The notes: a model not told the origin generated them from the sequence alone. Positions 30,362-39,946 are shown, counted from the stretch's first letter. The stretch: 64,000 bases of DNA from Rhodoplanes sp963712435 (GCA_963712435.1 CAVQIB010000010.1:62001-126000), one strand, 5' to 3'. Made by a program: numbers and translations.

Positions 30362-30904
30362 GTGCCAACCCGCCACGAACCAACCCTTTTCGCCGCCGAC
30401 GTGACGCCGCATCGTTCCCTCGGCGGCGCCGGCTTCCTCGCGGTGATATTGGCGCTCGGCGGGGCGAGCCTCGTGCTCGGGGTGATTTTTCTCCTCGCCG
30501 GCGCGTGGCCGGTCGCCGGTTTTTTAGGGCTCGACGTGGTCCTCGTCTACGCCGCTTTCCATGTCAATTTCCGCCGCGCGGCCGAGCGGGAGCTGGTGCT
30601 GGTCACTCCCACGGCGCTCAATGTGCGGCGCATCAGCCACACGGGGGAGTTCGCCGAATTCACCCTGAACCCGCTATGGGTCAAGCTTCATCGCGAGGTC
30701 GACCCCGATTTCGGGACGCAGAAGCTCGTTCTCGTGTCGCAGGGACGACGTCATCCGATCGCGCAATGCCTGAGCCCGGAAGAGAAGGACAGCTTCGCCG
30801 ACGCCCTCTCGGCGGCGATCGGCGAGGCGAAGCGCGGCCCGACCCGCACCACGTTCGAGGAGCCGCCCGGAAATCGGGTGGACGGTCGCAACCGTCCGGC
30901 CTAG
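30362..30904 (+). CDS. DUF2244 membrane protein
   Basis: 180 residues. Two hydrophobic helices (GFLAVILALGGASLVLGVIFL and WPVAGFLGLDVVLVYAAFHV) are followed by a soluble domain with ERELVLVTPTALNVRRISH and NPLWVKLHREVDPDFGTQKLVL, the DUF2244 pattern. The function is unknown; members are often beside nth or oxidase genes. It ends 9 bases before the next gene, so the two probably share a transcript. The C-terminal 25 residues look disordered. Confidence 0.82.
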   Translation: MPTRHEPTLFAADVTPHRSLGGAGFLAVILALGGASLVLGVIFLLAGAWPVAGFLGLDVVLVYAAFHVNFRRAAERELVLVTPTALNVRRISHTGEFAEFTLNPLWVKLHREVDPDFGTQKLVLVSQGRRHPIAQCLSPEEKDSFADALSAAIGEAKRGPTRTTFEEPPGNRVDGRNRPA

Positions 30905-30913
30905 ACCGGCGAC

Positions 30914-31834
30914 ATGACGACACTTGCCGACCCTCTCGCCGGTCAAACCGCGTTCACGCCGAGGGCCATCGAGCCCCCGCCGCTGGCGCGTGCGGCCGAG
31001 GATTACGCCTGCGTGCGCCGCGCGCTCGCCTATCTGTCCGAGCATTGGCGCGACCAGCCCGATGTGGAGGCGGTCGCCCGCGCCGTCGGCCTCTCAGCCG
31101 ATGGGCTTGGCGTGCTGTTTCGACGCTGGGCGGGGCTTACCCCCAAGGCCTTCCTCCAGGCGATCACGCTCGATCATGCCCGCCGGTTGCTCCGCAATTC
31201 GGCGAGCGTGCTCGACGCCGCCTACGAGGTCGGCCTGTCGGGGCCGGGCCGCCTGCACGACCTGTTCGTCACCCATGAGGCGATGTCGCCCGGCGAGTGG
31301 AAGGCCGGGGGCGCCGGACTGGCGTTGCAATTCGGCTTCCACCCCTGCCCGTTCGGGACCGCGCTCGTGATGGCGACCGAGCGCGGGCTGGCGGGGCTCG
31401 CCTTCGCCGACGCCGGCGAGGAGCAGGCCGTGCTTGCGGATATGCAGCGTCGCTGGCCGAACGCGGCCTATGTCCATGACCAGGAAGGCACGGCGGCGCT
31501 CGCCCGCCGCGTTTTCGACCCCGCACGCTGGCGGCCCGACGAGCCGCTGCGCATCGTGCTGATCGGCGCCGATTTCGAGGTGCGGGTGTGGGAAACGTTG
31601 CTGCGGGTTCCGCTCGGACGCCTCACCACCTACTCCGACGTCGCCGGAAAAGTGTGCACGGCCAAGGCCGCCCGCGCGGTCGGGGCCGCGGTCGGCCGGA
31701 ACCCGCTCTGTTTCGTGATTCCCTGTCATCGGGTGATCGGCAAGCGCGGCGACCTCACCGGCTATCATTGGGGCCTCACCCGCAAACGCGCGATGCTCGG
31801 CTGGGAGGCGGGGCAGGTCGGGGCGGCCGGCTGA
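30914..31834 (+). CDS. Ada-like protein: AraC-type HTH fused to O6-methylguanine-DNA methyltransferase
   Basis: 306 residues. Residues ~35-130 form an AraC-type double HTH (AVARAVGLSADGLGVLFRRWAGLTP, then AAYEVGLSGPGRLHDLFV). Residues ~140-300 are the MGMT domain with the active-site motif PCHR (Cys271) and the arginine-finger helix VCTAKAARAVGAAVGRNP. Unlike E. coli Ada it lacks the N-terminal zinc domain that senses methylphosphotriesters, so it can repair O6-alkylguanine but the signal for any regulator activity is unclear. It follows the DUF2244 gene by 9 bases. Confidence 0.88.
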   Translation: MTTLADPLAGQTAFTPRAIEPPPLARAAEDYACVRRALAYLSEHWRDQPDVEAVARAVGLSADGLGVLFRRWAGLTPKAFLQAITLDHARRLLRNSASVLDAAYEVGLSGPGRLHDLFVTHEAMSPGEWKAGGAGLALQFGFHPCPFGTALVMATERGLAGLAFADAGEEQAVLADMQRRWPNAAYVHDQEGTAALARRVFDPARWRPDEPLRIVLIGADFEVRVWETLLRVPLGRLTTYSDVAGKVCTAKAARAVGAAVGRNPLCFVIPCHRVIGKRGDLTGYHWGLTRKRAMLGWEAGQVGAAG

Positions 31835-32018
31835 TCGTTCGGCATCGCCCGCGCGGCGAAAAGCCGCGAGGCCGGCCCGGCGCCGAAACGGCGCATTTCC
31901 TTGTTCTGCGTCAAATCGTGGACCTTGAGTTTCCCCCTATAATCATTTTCATAGCCAACCACCCCCTCCCCGGCTGGGAGCGGCGCGCCGAACATTGGAA
32001 AAACCCGAGGTATCAGCG

Positions 32019-32300
32019 ATGATCAGCCTAGAGGACTGCATTGCCCTGTGCGGATTGGATCCGGACGAAGTGGCCGCGATCTGCGAGCATGAGCATATTG
32101 GAGAAATTCCGGCCGCCGCCCTCGCGAGTTACCTGCTCCACCAGAAGCATGGCGCCGAGCGCATTCGCACGATGATCATCGATGATATCCACGCATCCCT
32201 CGACCGCGACGACGTAAAGCACGCCTCGGAGCTGGTTGCCGTGCTGCGCCACTTCCTGCGTGATCATCCGGAGGCGGGCGAGGGAATGGCCGCCGCATAG
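32019..32300 (+). CDS. Conserved small Rhizobiales protein, unknown
   Basis: 93 residues from ATG 32019 (MISLEDCIALCGLDPDEVAA). Mostly helical: SLEDCIALCGL, EVAAICEHEHIGEIPAAALASYLL, AERIRTMIIDDIHASLDRDD, then SELVAVLRHFLRDHPEAG. No signal peptide. Similar proteins are widespread in Bradyrhizobium and relatives with the same opening, but none has a known role. An earlier in-frame start at 31995 is less likely. It lies alone between the Ada-like gene and phaC. Confidence 0.72.
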   Translation: MISLEDCIALCGLDPDEVAAICEHEHIGEIPAAALASYLLHQKHGAERIRTMIIDDIHASLDRDDVKHASELVAVLRHFLRDHPEAGEGMAAA

Positions 32301-32446
32301 GCGGGTTCGTCGCTCCGGCCAGATGCGCTGCGCCTGCATAGGAGCCATGCAGGAGTGCACGTCATGGAATGTTCACGGGCGCGGACTTTGATCGAAGTGC
32401 GCTCGAAGCACGTTAGTGGTTCGAGCGTAAGCGAAGGAGCGTCCCC

Positions 32447-34264
32447 GTGAACCGTTCCGCCCCGCCGCCCTATCTGTCACTTGTGCCGCCTCCGGCGGCC
32501 TCGCCCCAGCCGGCCCCGCCGCGCGTGCGCGAAAACCCCGACGCGGTGTCTTTCGAGACGATCGACCGGCTCGCCCGCGCCATCACCGCCCGCGTCACCC
32601 ACGGCGTTTCTCCGCACGCGCAATTCGTCGCCTGGTTCGATTGGCATTCCCATCTCACCCGCGCTCCCGGCCGGCAGCTGGAGCTCGCCGTCGCAACGTG
32701 GCGGGGAATGGCGCGACTGGCCGCCTTCGCCGCGCGCAGCGCGCTCGGGCAGACCCCCGAGCCGCCATTCACCCCACAGGACTATGATCAGCGCTTCTCC
32801 GACCCGGCGTGGAGAACTCCCCCCTTCGTCTTCTGGCAGCAGGCTTTTCTCGCCCAGGAGGAATGGTGGCGGCGGGCGACGCGCGAAGTGCGCGGCATGA
32901 CCCCGAACAACGCCGCGCGCGTCTCCTTCCTGGCGCGCCAGTTGGTGGACGTCATGTCGCCCTCGAACGTGCCGTGGCTGAACCCGGTGATCATCGAGCG
33001 CACGTTCAAGGAGGCGGGCGGCAATCTGGCGCGCGGCGCCGCCAATTTCGTCGAGGACTCGCTGCATCTTCTGGCGGCCGAGCCGATGCCCGCGAGCAGC
33101 GCGTTCCGGGTGGGCAAGGAAATCGCTGCCTCGCCCGGCGAGGTGGTCTATCGCAACGAGTTGATGGAGCTCATCCAGTACAGCCCGGCGACGAGCGAAG
33201 TGGTCGCCCAGCCGATCCTGATCGTTCCCGCCTGGATCATGAAATACTACGTGCTCGATCTCAGCCGGGAAAACTCGATGGTGCGCTATCTCACCGAGCG
33301 CGGCTTCACGGTCTTCATGATTTCGTGGCGCAATCCGACGCCGGCCGACCGCGACATCGCATTCGACACCTACCGGACTTCGGGCGTGCTCGCGGCGCTC
33401 GATGCGGTCAACGCCATCGTTCCCGGTCAGGACGTGCATGTCTGCGGCTACTGTCTCGGCGGCACCATGCTCGCCATCACGGCCGCCACGCTTGCGCGCG
33501 ACGAGCATGACCGGCTCGCCTCCGTCACGCTGCTCGCCGCGCAGACCGACTTCAGCGAGGCGGGCGAACTGATGCTGTTCGTGGACGAGAGCCAGATCGC
33601 GTTCATCGAAGACATGATGTGGGACCAGGGCGTGCTCAATTCGAGCCAGATGGTCGGCGCGTTCCGGGCGCTTCGCTCGAACGACCTCGTCTGGTCGCGG
33701 CTGATCCGCGAATACCTGCTCGGCGACCGCGACAAGGTGACGGACCTCACCACCTGGAACGCCGATCCGACCCGGCTTCCCTATCGCATGCATTCGCAGT
33801 ATCTGCGCGGCCTGTTCCTGGAGAACCGGCTGACCGCAGGCCGTTACGCGGTCGGCGGCCGCGTGATTGCGCTGAAGGATATCCGCATCCCGATGTTCGT
33901 GGTCGGCACCGAGACCGATCACATCGCGCCGTGGCGCTCGGTCTACAAGGTGCACCTGTTCACCGACAACGAAGTGACATTCGTGCTCACCAATGGCGGG
34001 CACAATGCCGGCATCGTCTCGGAGCCCGGACACCACGGGCGGCGCTATCACATCTCGACGCGCCTCCACGATGACCGTTATGTGGACGCGGACACCTGGC
34101 TCGCCCGCGCCCGGCCGGTCGAGGGCTCGTGGTGGCCGGCCTGGGCGGACTGGCTTGACGCGCGCAGCAGCCCCGAGCGCGTCGCGCCGCCATCGATGGG
34201 AGCGCCCGCGCGCGGCCTCGTGCCGCTGTGTCCCGCGCCCGGCAGCTATGTGTATGAGCGCTAA
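32447..34264 (+). CDS. phaC: Polyhydroxyalkanoate synthase, class I
   Basis: 605 residues. Polymerises (R)-3-hydroxyacyl-CoA into PHA granules. Contains the PhaC N-terminal domain (NPVIIERTFKEAGGNLARGA) and an alpha/beta-hydrolase core with the lipase-like box GYCLGG. The catalytic triad is visible: Cys336, Asp491 in TETDHIAPW and His519 in NGGHNAGI. A Pro-rich leader (~30 residues) precedes the core. No phaA, phaB or phasin gene is nearby, so this may be an accessory synthase. Preceded by GCGAAGGAGCG. Intact. Confidence 0.92.
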   Translation: MNRSAPPPYLSLVPPPAASPQPAPPRVRENPDAVSFETIDRLARAITARVTHGVSPHAQFVAWFDWHSHLTRAPGRQLELAVATWRGMARLAAFAARSALGQTPEPPFTPQDYDQRFSDPAWRTPPFVFWQQAFLAQEEWWRRATREVRGMTPNNAARVSFLARQLVDVMSPSNVPWLNPVIIERTFKEAGGNLARGAANFVEDSLHLLAAEPMPASSAFRVGKEIAASPGEVVYRNELMELIQYSPATSEVVAQPILIVPAWIMKYYVLDLSRENSMVRYLTERGFTVFMISWRNPTPADRDIAFDTYRTSGVLAALDAVNAIVPGQDVHVCGYCLGGTMLAITAATLARDEHDRLASVTLLAAQTDFSEAGELMLFVDESQIAFIEDMMWDQGVLNSSQMVGAFRALRSNDLVWSRLIREYLLGDRDKVTDLTTWNADPTRLPYRMHSQYLRGLFLENRLTAGRYAVGGRVIALKDIRIPMFVVGTETDHIAPWRSVYKVHLFTDNEVTFVLTNGGHNAGIVSEPGHHGRRYHISTRLHDDRYVDADTWLARARPVEGSWWPAWADWLDARSSPERVAPPSMGAPARGLVPLCPAPGSYVYER

Positions 34265-34310
34265 GGTATAGTCGCCGAGCAGCCGCTCCGAGAGCACGGC
34301 GACGGCGTCT

Positions 34311-34475
34311 CATCCTTGTTCCGTTCGTTCCCGCGAAAGCGGGAATCCAGTTTTCTTCTGCGGTGGCCGGGGTCAACCTCAGTGGTCATGCCCAGCGGAA
34401 GCGGGGCATCCGGTAAGCATGGACTGCGTTTGTGTTTACTGGATCGCCCGCTTGCGCGGGCGACGCCGGCAGGAG
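34311..34475. repeat. Family A repeat, long copy, between convergent phaC and the hydrogenase operon
   Basis: CGTTCCCGCGAAAGCGGGAATCCAG (split here as an arm) is followed by GTCATGCCCAGCGGAAGCGGGGCAT, then CTGGATCGCCCGCTTGCGCGGGCGA. Each is a hairpin with a GCGAAAGCGGG or CGCTTGCGCGG core. Position at the convergent junction suggests a bidirectional transcription end. Confidence 0.6.
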
Positions 34476-34513
34476 ATCGGTCGATCCCACGTCAATTCAT
34501 CCTGCTCTAAGCT

Positions 34514-35002
34514 TTAATTCTCGGCCGCGACCTCGAACAAAGCCTCGGCTTTCATCACCGCGTCGTAGCGGGCGCGCGGGTCGAGCGTCCGATTCCACTC
34601 GGCGAGCTTCGGAATCCACGTGTCCGCCACGATGTACTTCACCGCCGCGCCCGTGCTCTTGTTGCGGACGACCACGGCCGCCATCGCCCCCTCCGGCGCC
34701 TTCTCCGGCGCGAGCCACATGGTGCGGGCGCCGAAGGTAGCGATCGTCGCAAGCGCGATCCCGTCGGCGAAGCACGCGCATGGCGCCCTGTCGCTGTCAT
34801 AATAGAGGACCGTCACCTCGCGCGGCTTGGCGTCGAGCCGCTGCAGCGCGTCGAGCCCGATGCGGATGCCGACCGGAATGTAAGCGCCAAACCCGCCATG
34901 CACGCGCGCGCCGAGCGTGATCCACTCCTCGGGCGTCTCGGCGCGGGCGGACAGGGCGATGGCGCTTGCGGCGAGCAGCGCCACGCCCAGCCGGCGGATC
35001 AC
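34514..35002 (-). CDS. Exported FmdE-like domain protein
   Basis: 162 residues beginning at GTG 35002, which overlaps the hupE stop (GTGA). A signal peptide (MIRRLGVALLAASAIALSARA) precedes a domain related to subunit E of formylmethanofuran dehydrogenase: EWITLGARVHGGFGAYIPVG, RIGLDALQRLDAKPREVTVL, then APCACFADGIALATIATFG and a C-terminal NRTLDPRARYDAVMKAEALF. The usual H-G-H-x-C-P metal motif is reduced to HGGFGAYIP. It is the last gene of the hydrogenase-hyp-hupE run, so a periplasmic nickel-related role is possible but unproven. Confidence 0.7.
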   Translation of the reverse strand: MIRRLGVALLAASAIALSARAETPEEWITLGARVHGGFGAYIPVGIRIGLDALQRLDAKPREVTVLYYDSDRAPCACFADGIALATIATFGARTMWLAPEKAPEGAMAAVVVRNKSTGAAVKYIVADTWIPKLAEWNRTLDPRARYDAVMKAEALFEVAAEN

Positions 35003-35604
35003 AATCCGCGCACCAGCAGTGCGACGCCGGCCACGGCCATGGCCGCGCCGCCCGCCTGCGCGAAGCGTGTCGCGGGGCGGCTCGCCAGATGATTGATCGC
35101 AAGGCCGAGCCCGATGCCGGCAACGTGCAGAGCAGCGGTGGCCGCGAGGAAGCCGAGCGCATAGGCGAGCCCCGACGCGTCCGCCGGCATCTCCGCGCCG
35201 TGGGCGTAGCCGTGATAAAGGCCGAACAGGCCGACCAGGCCCGCCGTCCAGCCGAGCGGCAGTCTGGCTTGCAAGGCGATGGCAAGGCCGAGCAGGATGA
35301 CCGAGGCGGAAATGCCGAACTCCACGAACGGCACCGGCGCGCCGCGCGCCCCGAGCGCGCCGCCGACCGCCGCCATGGCCACAAAGCTCGCCGGAACGAG
35401 CCAAAGCGCTCTCCCGCCGAGAAACGCGGCAAGCACGCCGACCGCCACCATCGCCAGCACGTGGTCGAGCCCAGTGACGGGGTGCATGAGCCCGTGCACG
35501 ACGCCGTCCGTGCCGCCTGCGCCCGTATGCGCCAGCGCCGTGGCCGGCGCGAGGATGCATGCGGCGGCGCATGCGGCGGCGATGATGGAAACCGCGCGTT
35601 TCAT
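34999..35604 (-). CDS. hupE: HupE/UreJ-family nickel (or cobalt) permease
   Basis: 201 residues. A cleavable-looking leader ends at ATALAHTGAGG, followed by six hydrophobic helices. The family signature H-P-x-x-G-x-D-H is intact in HGLMHPVTGLDHVLAMVAVG, and HGYAHGAEMP supplies further His. HupE proteins move Ni2+ for hydrogenase; UreJ relatives do so for urease. The metal choice is inferred from its place after hypX in the hydrogenase run. It is coupled by overlap to the FmdE-like gene. The gap to hypX is about 146 bases. Confidence 0.85.
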   Translation of the reverse strand: MKRAVSIIAAACAAACILAPATALAHTGAGGTDGVVHGLMHPVTGLDHVLAMVAVGVLAAFLGGRALWLVPASFVAMAAVGGALGARGAPVPFVEFGISASVILLGLAIALQARLPLGWTAGLVGLFGLYHGYAHGAEMPADASGLAYALGFLAATAALHVAGIGLGLAINHLASRPATRFAQAGGAAMAVAGVALLVRGL

Positions 35605-35750
35605 TGTTCGTCCCTCCCGTCAAATCCCCGAGCCCGGATCGTCCGTCTGCCGTTTTCCGCGAAAGCTCATCCTATTGGGCTGCGTGAATGCGCGCAACAT
35701 TGCAGCCGCAGCGCGCGCAGATTTGCGTGGTTATTTGCGCGTTCCGCGGC

Positions 35751-37433
35751 TCAGTCGGCCGGAACGGCGGCGCGCCGGCCGCGCTGGGAGCGATGCACCG
35801 CCAAGGTCAATGGCGTGTGCGACTTGCCGATCTTGCGGATGAAATTGTAGCGGGCGACGTGGTAGCTCGGATCGAAGCCGAAGAAGTTGCGCCGCATGCG
35901 ATCAAGCTCCGCGTCGCGGTAGGACTGCAGCGCCTGCGCCGCTTCATCGGCGCGGCGGCGCGTCTGTTTCGCCGCGAGCCTCTCGGCATAATCGGGCGCG
36001 TCGGCGAGCGCTTCGGCAAGCCGCCTGATCTCCGAACATGCGGCGTCGCGCCCGGCGGGCAGGCGATGCTGCACGAGCCCGAGCCGTTCCGCTTCCGCAA
36101 TCCCGATCGGCCAGCGGAGTTTTGTGAGGCGGTCGGCGTTCGCCGCGCCCACGCGGCGCGGCAATAGATAGGTCCAGTATTCCGAGCCGAAGAGATTGCC
36201 CATATCCTTGTAGTGCGGATTGGCGACGACGTGCTCGGCCATCCAGACTTCGTCGGCGGCGAGCGCGAGAAAGCACCCGCCCGCGCCGGCATTGCCGCGC
36301 ATCGCCGACACGGTGAGACGGTCCTGCGTTTCGATGACGCTGCGCACGACGTCGTCGACGGCGTTGATATTCGCCCACAACTCTTCGGCGGGGCTGTCCG
36401 CCGCTTCGATCAGCCCGAGATGCATTCCGTTCGACCAGAAATCCTCCCCGCCCATCAGGACCAGCACGCGCGTCGGCCGCGCCAGCGCCGTGCGGTAGGC
36501 CGCTGCAAGATCGCGGCAGGCCTGCGTCCCCATCGCCCCGTTGTAGAACGGGAATGCGAGATAGCCGACGCCGTGTTCCTCGCTGTAGTCGATCATGGGA
36601 TAGCCGGCGCCGAGCGGCAGCGCCGCTGCCTCCGTCGCGAACAGGACGGTGGCCGGGAGCTTCAACCGCCGCGAACCGTCCTCCTTGACATGGCCGATCC
36701 AGACCGCGCCGTCCGCCGTGGCGAAAGCTATGGCCGGACCGCACCGCGCCAGCGGTTCGCCGGGCTTGCCGGCAAGGCCCGGCGCGGGATGGGCATCGAA
36801 GACGCGCACCGTGCGGCCGAACAAGGCGGCGACCGCGCCCGGATCGCCATCGCCGGAGCGCACGACCCGCAGCACGCGCTCGCTCGGGTCGCGCGCAAGA
36901 TCGAGCGTGCGATGCGCGCGGCCGCACAGCGGCCGCAGCGGGGGCAGCGACGCGCCGGGCGATCGAGGACTTTGCGCGCCGGCTGCGATCATCGTGATCG
37001 CGTCGAGCACGCAGGCGAGCGCGGCCTGCGTCACCTCGTGGCGATAGAGGCTCGACTTGGTCGCGATCCGCATGGGGAATTCGCGCCATGCCCAGACCGG
37101 GCCGGCATCCATCTCGGCCGTCGCCTCGATCAGCGTCACGCCCCAGCGCTCAGCGCCGTCGAGGATCGCCCAGTCGAGCGCCGACGGCCCGCGATCGCCG
37201 CGAATGCCGGGATGCACGATCAGGCAGCGCACGCGCCGCCAGACCTCCTCGGGGATGGCGCGCTTGAGGAAGCTCCCGACCACGAGGTCGGGACGAAACA
37301 GCTCCACCGCCTCGCGGGTGACCGCGTCGTTGACGTCGAACTCGACCGAGACCGCATGGCCGCGCTCGCGCAGCTCCACGTGCAGGCGCTGGGTGAGGCT
37401 GTTGAACGAATGGCAGAGCAGGAGAATGCGCAT
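35751..37433 (-). CDS. hypX: Hydrogenase maturation protein HypX (HoxX)
   Basis: 560 residues, intact. The N-terminal third resembles methionyl-tRNA formyltransferase (MRILLLCHSFNSLTQRLHVEL, LIVHPGIRGDRGPSALDWAI). The C-terminal half is an enoyl-CoA-hydratase fold (GYLAFPFYNGAMGTQACRDL, VLVLMGGEDFWSNGMHL, GNAGAGGCFLALAADEVWMA). HypX takes the formyl group of formyl-tetrahydrofolate via formyl-CoA to CO, the CO ligand of the NiFe site under aerobic conditions. Its presence indicates that this hydrogenase is matured with oxygen around. It begins 7 bases after the hypE stop. Confidence 0.93.
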   Translation of the reverse strand: MRILLLCHSFNSLTQRLHVELRERGHAVSVEFDVNDAVTREAVELFRPDLVVGSFLKRAIPEEVWRRVRCLIVHPGIRGDRGPSALDWAILDGAERWGVTLIEATAEMDAGPVWAWREFPMRIATKSSLYRHEVTQAALACVLDAITMIAAGAQSPRSPGASLPPLRPLCGRAHRTLDLARDPSERVLRVVRSGDGDPGAVAALFGRTVRVFDAHPAPGLAGKPGEPLARCGPAIAFATADGAVWIGHVKEDGSRRLKLPATVLFATEAAALPLGAGYPMIDYSEEHGVGYLAFPFYNGAMGTQACRDLAAAYRTALARPTRVLVLMGGEDFWSNGMHLGLIEAADSPAEELWANINAVDDVVRSVIETQDRLTVSAMRGNAGAGGCFLALAADEVWMAEHVVANPHYKDMGNLFGSEYWTYLLPRRVGAANADRLTKLRWPIGIAEAERLGLVQHRLPAGRDAACSEIRRLAEALADAPDYAERLAAKQTRRRADEAAQALQSYRDAELDRMRRNFFGFDPSYHVARYNFIRKIGKSHTPLTLAVHRSQRGRRAAVPAD

Positions 37434-37440
37434 CGCCCGG

Positions 37441-38501
37441 TCAGCAGATGCGCGGCAATTGCTCGCCCGCCAGCCAATCGACGATGCGCCCGCCGCCGAA
37501 GGCCGTGACCATCTGCACGAACCGGCGCTCGTCGGCGAGCGTCGCGCCGATGAGCGCGGCGTCGCGGCCGAGCGGATGCCGCTTCATCGCCGCGAGCGCC
37601 GCCCCGGCGCCCTCCGGCGCGACGATGGCGACCAGCTTGCCTTCGTTGGCGACATGCAGCGGATCGAGACCCAGAAGCTCGCAGGCCGCGGCCACCTCGG
37701 GCTTGATCGGGATCGATGCTTCGTCGATGCGGAAGCCGACGCCGGACTGCTGGGCAAGCTCGTTGAGCGTCGCCGCAAGCCCGCCGCGGGTCGGATCGCG
37801 CATCGCCCGCAGCCACGGTCCCGCCGCCGCGACCATGTCGGCGACGAGCCCATGCAGCGCCGCGGAGTCGGACAGAATCTGCGTCTCGAATTCGAGGTTC
37901 TGCCGCTTCGACATGACGGCGACGCCGTGATCGCCCATCGTGCCGGAGAGGATCACCGCATCGCCCGGCCGCGCGCGGTCGCCCGAGAGATCAAGGCCGG
38001 CGGGCACGCACGCCGACGCCGGCGGTCGAGATGAACACGCCGTCCGCCTTGCCGCGCTCCACCACCTTGGTGTCGCCGGTGATGACGGGAACGCCCGCCT
38101 CGCGCGAGGCCTTGCCCATGCTCTGCGCGATGCGGTGCAGGTCGGCGAGCGGAAATCCCTCCTCGATGATGAAGCCCGCCGAGAGATGCAGCGGGCGCGC
38201 GCCCGCCATCGCGATGTCGTTGATCGTGCCGTGCACCGCGAGCGAGCCGATGTCGCCGCCGGGAAAGAACAATGGCGAGACGACATAGCCGTCGGTCGAC
38301 ATCACCATGCGCCCGGCAGGCGCATCGAATGCGGCCTGATCGTCGCCCCGGCGCAGCCAGTCATTGTCGAAGGCGTCGTGGAAGATATCGGCGATGAGCT
38401 GCGCCATGGCGCGTCCGCCGGCGCCGTGCGAGAGATCGACCCGCCCGTTGGCGATGTCGAGCTTCCGCCGGACGGGTTTGCGGTTTCTGCGTGACGTTCA
38501 C
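37441..38501 (-). CDS. hypE: Hydrogenase maturation carbamoyl dehydratase HypE (frameshifted)
   Basis: Converts carbamoyl-HypE to thiocyanate, giving CN ligands to HypCD. GTG 38501 overlaps the hypD stop (GTGA). The conserved start KLDIANGRVDLSHGAGGRAM is in a frame reached after an indel near 38470. The next piece reads STDGYVVSPLFFPGGDIGSL and NDIAMAGARPLHLSAGFII. After a second indel near 38010 the rest is GDAVILSGTMGDHGVAVMS to the essential C-terminal PRIC, whose final Cys is carbamoylated. About 350 residues when joined. Confidence 0.9.
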
Positions 38502-39707
38502 GACGCGACCTTCCTGCAAGCCCTCCGTCTCGCTTCGCTCGCGTCCCTCCCCCGCTTGCGGAGGAAATCTACGGCCGCCTCCGCGTGTTCGCGGAAGCGG
38601 CCATAGGTCCAGTGCGCGGCGCACGCGCCTTCGGCCGACACCATGCAGGAGCCGATCGGCGTCTCCGGCGTGCAGGCGGTCCCGAACAGCCGGCACTCGG
38701 CCGGCTTCTTCACCCCGCGCAGGATCGCCCCGCATTCGCAGGCCGGGTTGTCGCGCGCAGGCTCGGTCACGACCGGGAAGCGCCGCTCGGCGTCGTATTG
38801 CGCAAAAGCAGCGCGCAGCCGCAGCGCGCTGTAGGGCACGACGCCGAGCCCGCGCCATTCGAACGATTCGCGCAGCTCGAACATCTCCGCCACTTCGCTC
38901 TGCGCCTTGAGATTGCCCTCCTCGGTGACCGCGCGGATATATTCGTTTTCGACTTCGTGGCGGCCGTCATTGACCTGCCGCACCAGCATGAGAATGGCCT
39001 GCATCACGTCGAGCGGCTCGAAGCCCGCGACGACGACCGGCTTTTCGAATTCCTCGGCGAAGAACTCGTACGGCTGCGTGCCGATCACCGTCGAGACATG
39101 GGCCGGGCCGATGAAGCCGTCGATGCGGATGCTGCCGAGCCTGCGCACGTCCGGGTGGTCGAGGATGCTGGCGATCGCCGCGGGCGTCATCACGTGGTTG
39201 CAGAACACGCTGAAATTCGTCAGCCGCTTCTTGTTGGCGAGGCGGATCGCGAGCGCGGTCGGCGGCGTCGTGGTCTCGAAGCCGATGGCGAAGAACACGA
39301 CCTCGCGGCCGGGCTCGGCTTCGGCGATGCGCAGCGCGTCGAGCGTGGAATAGACCATGCGGATATCGGCGCCCGCCGCCTTGGCCTTCATGAGGCTCGT
39401 CCCGTGCGAGCCCGGCACGCGCATCAGATCGCCATAGGTGCAGAGCGTGACCTCGGGCCGCTCGGCGAGGCGGATCGCGTGGTCGATGCGCGCGATCGGC
39501 AGCACGCAGACCGGGACAGCCGGGCCCATGGATCATGCGGATGTTCGCGGGCAACAGGTCCTCGAGCCCGTAGCGCGAGATCGCATGCGTGTGGCCGCCG
39601 CAGAACTCCATGAAGTAATAGTCGCGCGCAGGCGCGGCCTCGGCGGCGATGCGCGCGGCGATCGCGCCGGCGAGGCGTCCGTCGCGATACTCGTCGACAT
39701 ATTTCAC
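38498..39707 (-). CDS. hypD: Hydrogenase maturation protein HypD (one frameshift, extended C-terminus)
   Basis: [4Fe-4S] scaffold on which Fe(CN)2CO is built with HypC. The start overlaps hypC (ATGA). Motifs: EFCGGHTHAISRYGL, GPGCPG, then after an indel near 39520 VCVLPIARIDHAI, GFETTTPPTALAI, GFIGPAHVSTVIG and the cluster Cys in NPACECGAILRG..CRLFGTACTPETPIGSC. The usual end ACAAHWTYGR is followed by about 27 extra residues (FREHAEAAVDFLRKRGRDAS and on). The DNA for this tail looks like an intergenic repeat (GGGAGGGACGCGAGCGAAGC) that displaced the normal stop. Confidence 0.92.
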
Positions 39708-39946
39708 GGCGCGGTCTCCGCGAACGCGAGAGGCTCGGCGGCCGCGCGCAGGAGCGCGAGCGTGCGCTCGGCTTCCGCCTCGTCGATCTTGGCGAGCGCA
39801 TAGCCGACATGCAGGACGATGTAGTCGCCGACGCGCACGTCCTCGACGAGGGCGACCGAAACCACCTTGGTCACGCCGTCGAGGCTGATCCGCGCCATGC
39901 CGTCGCCAAGGAGTTCAGTGACGCGGGCCGGAATCGCAAGACACAT
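39704..39946 (-). CDS. hypC: Hydrogenase assembly chaperone HypC
   Basis: 80 residues. MCLAIPARVTELLGDGMARI carries the essential Cys2 that binds the Fe(CN)2CO unit, and GDYIVLHVGYALAKIDEAEA is the conserved C-terminal part. HypC escorts HypD and then the large-subunit precursor. ATG 39946 is preceded by GGGAAGG. The hypF frame runs into hypC without a stop, so a HypF-HypC read-through product could exist; see findings. A second HypC-type gene (hupF) lies at 45541-45789. Confidence 0.93.
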   Translation of the reverse strand: MCLAIPARVTELLGDGMARISLDGVTKVVSVALVEDVRVGDYIVLHVGYALAKIDEAEAERTLALLRAAAEPLAFAETAP

